This document shows, one piece after another, positions 5,928-7,333 of a stretch of DNA of 7,333 bases (position 1 is the stretch's first letter; the number at the start of each line of letters is the position of its first letter). Origin of the DNA: JAGZEG01 sp963930185 (GTDB lineage: Bacteria > Actinomycetota > Coriobacteriia > Coriobacteriales > UMGS124); assembly GCA_963930185.1 (NCBI GenBank), contig CAWVLT010000075.1:1-7333 (forward strand), written 5' to 3'. The position numbers and the translations under genes are program-made. The notes under the pieces are model-generated. The model was not told the origin of the DNA and did not search any database. It saw nothing but the letters and a program-made list of their open reading frames with translations.

Positions 5928-6674
5928 ATGAAAACGATCATGGTGGGTGACACGCACCTCAAGCAGCGCGCGATACTGCCGCTCGTCGATGACGCCGTGC
6001 GACTCGCGCAGGCACAGCGCGTGGTGTTCCTGGGGGACTACACCGACGAGTGGGGGTCCTCCGACCTCGAGGCGACGGACGCCCTGGGCTTTCTCGCCGA
6101 ATGGGTCGGGCAACGGCGTAGCGAGGGCCTCGACGTCACCCTGCTGCTCGGCAACCACGACTTCCAGTACCTCCTGAGGGAGGAGGGGGCGGGCACGCAC
6201 ACCCGCATCATGGGGAGGATTCGCGAGACGCTCCTGTCCCTGGGGCCGGTCATGGCCACCGAGGTAGACGGATGGCTCGCCACGCACGCCGGCCTCACCG
6301 CCTCGTGGTGCGCGTACTTCCTCGAAGACCCCCTCCCCGCAAACGCTGTGGAGGCGGCCGAGACCCTCAACGACCTCTACGCCGATGAGGGGACCTGGGG
6401 CGTGCTCGCCTCCTGCGGGGCCGCTCGTGGCGGGATGTGGTATCCCGGGCCCCTGTGGGCCGACGCAAGCGAGCTTTCGGTCGACCACGTGCCCGGCATC
6501 CCCCAGATCGTTGGCCACACGCCCATGGCCACCTGCACGAGAATCAGCGAGCCGGATCCCGTGATCTGGGCGTGCGACACGTTCTCCCGCACGCGAAGGG
6601 GCTATGCCATCGGAGACTGGTCGCTGCTCATCGTGGAGGACGGGGCGGCGAGGCCGATGGAGAGCGTGTGCTGA
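5928..6674 (+). CDS. Calcineurin-like metallophosphoesterase
   Basis: A 248-residue cytoplasmic protein with all core motifs of the binuclear metallophosphatase fold: GDTH (D8, H10), GDYTD (D37, D40), GNHD (N76, H77), THAG (H120) and GHTP (H197). No signal peptide or membrane segment is seen. The spacing and the GDxxD / GNHD / HAG / GHTP set resemble PPP-type serine/threonine or bis(5'-nucleosyl)-tetraphosphatase-like enzymes. The substrate cannot be told from sequence: phosphoprotein, dinucleoside polyphosphate and other phosphoesters are all possible. The ATG at 5928 has GGGAAGG four bases upstream. The gene stands alone, divergent from phoH and convergent with tRNA-Phe, so context gives no functional hint. 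Confidence 0.85.
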   Translation: MKTIMVGDTHLKQRAILPLVDDAVRLAQAQRVVFLGDYTDEWGSSDLEATDALGFLAEWVGQRRSEGLDVTLLLGNHDFQYLLREEGAGTHTRIMGRIRETLLSLGPVMATEVDGWLATHAGLTASWCAYFLEDPLPANAVEAAETLNDLYADEGTWGVLASCGAARGGMWYPGPLWADASELSVDHVPGIPQIVGHTPMATCTRISEPDPVIWACDTFSRTRRGYAIGDWSLLIVEDGAARPMESVC

Positions 6675-6833
6675 GAGCGAGCCGGACAAGCCCAGCGAGC
6701 GGGCAGACATGCGCGCGAACACGCAGACGGCTTACCGCTAGTCACATTGCGGTGGCCTCCCTTGCCTCCTTCGCCTCCTCCCTGGGATCCGGACCCTATT
6801 CTTAGGCTGTGTAGGCCGTACCATCTTGCCGGG

Positions 6834-6852
6834 ATCGCAGCTCCGCGATTTT
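6834..6852 (+). terminator. Weak terminator-like hairpin downstream of the phosphatase gene
   Basis: A short stem ATCGC / GCGAT (6834-6838 with 6845-6849) with a six-base loop is followed by TTT. Five pairs and a short U-tract make it weak. No better terminator is visible between the phosphatase stop codon and this point. Confidence 0.25.
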
Positions 6853-6967
6853 GCACGTAAAACGGGGTCGGTATGGATAAAAAACCGAGTTTGGAACGAG
6901 TTGAGCGCGCCCCTCGTCCCCATGGGTCTGTTTTAATTTCCCATGATACAAATCTCTATCACTATTT

Positions 6968-6995
6968 AGTATATTGACTTGCATTTTCTTAGCAA
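6968..6995 (-). promoter_or_regulatory. Promoter-like sequence in the AT-rich island
   Basis: On the minus strand TTGCTA (6990-6995) is followed after 16 bases by TATACT (6968-6973). Transcription would start near 6961 and run toward the phosphatase gene. No protein gene lies in its path; a T6 run on that strand (6879-6884) follows about 80 bases later. AT-rich DNA produces such matches by chance, so this is tentative. Confidence 0.35.
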
Positions 6996-7230
6996 TTGAA
7001 ATCCTATTAAAAGACTATGGTCGTACCAAAGTCCCCATTCTTTCCATGGGAAGACCTAAAAGCGCGTGGTATCCGATGGGCTCATAGGCACATCAGGATA
7101 TGACACGGACCCCCGCACGGATCTCGAGCACTTCCTGCCCGAAGAGGGCGGCCCCGCAGGGACAGTGAAGCAAGCTACAGATGGAGACCGAAGCTCAGGT
7201 ATTATCGATTTGTTACACAGGCTTATTGCG

Positions 7231-7267
7231 CAAAAGAAAAGGCCAGAGACTTCGTAGCCCCTGGCCT
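7231..7267 (-). terminator. Rho-independent terminator of tRNA-Phe
   Basis: On the minus strand, ten bases after the CCA end, a 28-base hairpin (7240-7267) forms up to twelve pairs: AGGCCAG / CTGGCCT as the perfect outer part, then a G-U and a four-pair inner stem with loop ACGA. It is followed by TTTTCTTTT. This is the same U-tract as at the rfbB terminator. Confidence 0.92.
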
Positions 7268-7277
7268 GTGGTTTCGA

Positions 7278-7333
7278 TGGTGGCTGGAAAGGGACTTGAA
7301 CCCCTGGCACGGGGATTTTCAGTCCCCTGCTCT
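7278..7333 (-). tRNA. tRNA-Phe (anticodon GAA), 3' part, 5' end outside the window
   Basis: Read on the minus strand from the right edge, the sequence gives the end of the D-arm (AGAGC), the anticodon stem GGGGA / TCCCC with loop CTGAAAA and anticodon GAA (7318-7320). A five-base variable loop follows, then the T-arm with loop TTCAAGT (7294-7300), the acceptor 3' strand TCCAGCC, discriminator A and an encoded CCA (7278-7280). The anticodon arm closely resembles that of bacterial tRNA-Phe. The acceptor 5' strand and most of the D-arm lie beyond the window. Confidence 0.95.

Larger units (their letters stand above)
6675..7230. other. Intergenic region with an AT-rich island, no convincing gene
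   Basis: About 556 bases lie between the phosphatase gene and the tRNA-Phe terminator. The first 200 bases keep the high-GC style. From roughly 6927 to 7030 the GC content drops to about 27% (24 of 90 bases in 6931-7020), then partly recovers. Short frames of about 60 codons occur on both strands (for example plus 7066-7257 from a GTG, minus 6802-6984), but none has a ribosome binding site or a familiar product. The island carries a promoter-like pair on the minus strand (6968-6995). The pattern would fit a decayed insertion beside a tRNA gene, or simply a relaxed spacer. Confidence 0.6.

Noticed and set aside
5840..6830. 13/14-base direct repeat (CGTAYCATCTTGCC) at 5840-5853 and 6817-6830, flanking the phosphatase gene
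   Set aside because: A rough estimate gives several such 14-base near-matches by chance in a window of this size, and there is no other sign of a mobile unit.
6802..6984. Minus-strand 60-codon frame starting MQVNILNSD
   Set aside because: No ribosome binding site, and its start codon lies within the promoter-like sequence at 6968-6995. No similarity recognised.
7066..7257. Plus-strand 63-codon frame starting at GTG
   Set aside because: No ribosome binding site, no recognisable family, and its 3' end lies inside the tRNA-Phe terminator. It could be a gene fragment, but I cannot support that.
1..7333. CRISPR array, insertion sequence, prophage or toxin-antitoxin genes
   Set aside because: No spaced identical repeats, transposase, integrase or paired small genes were found on either strand.

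Overview
The window is high-GC bacterial DNA, apart from one AT-rich patch near the right end. The gene order phoH-ybeY-dgkA-era-recO is a classic Gram-positive/actinobacterial housekeeping cluster. High GC, GTG and TTG starts with purine-rich ribosome binding sites, and a tRNA gene that encodes its CCA end all fit an actinobacterium. My best guess is a Coriobacteriia member (Olsenella, Atopobium or Collinsella relatives). That placement is inference, not proof.

Layout: 1-437 is non-coding as far as I can tell. It holds a strong rho-independent terminator for the minus-strand gene rfbB and a pair of 30-base inverted repeats (26/30 identical) on either side of that terminator. A possible gene start lies at the extreme left edge. 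438-1514 (minus) is dTDP-glucose 4,6-dehydratase, rfbB/rmlB. Upstream of it, 1556-1622 carries a tandem array of 11-base repeats. 1695-5623 (minus) is a tightly packed operon, in transcription order phoH, ybeY, dgkA, era, recO. Two of its junctions overlap and one has a 6-base gap. 5624-5927 is a divergent promoter region. 5928-6674 (plus) is a stand-alone metallophosphoesterase of the calcineurin/PPP-like fold. 6675-7230 has no convincing gene and includes an island of about 27% GC. 7278-7333 (minus) is the 3' part of a tRNA-Phe(GAA) gene with its own terminator.

How the genes work together: PhoH (ATPase), YbeY (rRNA-processing endoribonuclease) and Era (GTPase for 16S rRNA/30S maturation) serve ribosome and RNA quality control. 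DgkA recycles lipid carrier or diacylglycerol, and RecO acts in recombinational repair. RfbB makes the precursor of dTDP-rhamnose and related sugars for cell-surface polysaccharide.

No coding region looks like a new system. The least explained items are non-coding: the inverted repeats around the rfbB terminator, the 11-base array in front of rfbB, and the AT-rich island next to tRNA-Phe. Era also carries an unusual acidic N-terminal extension of about 72 residues.
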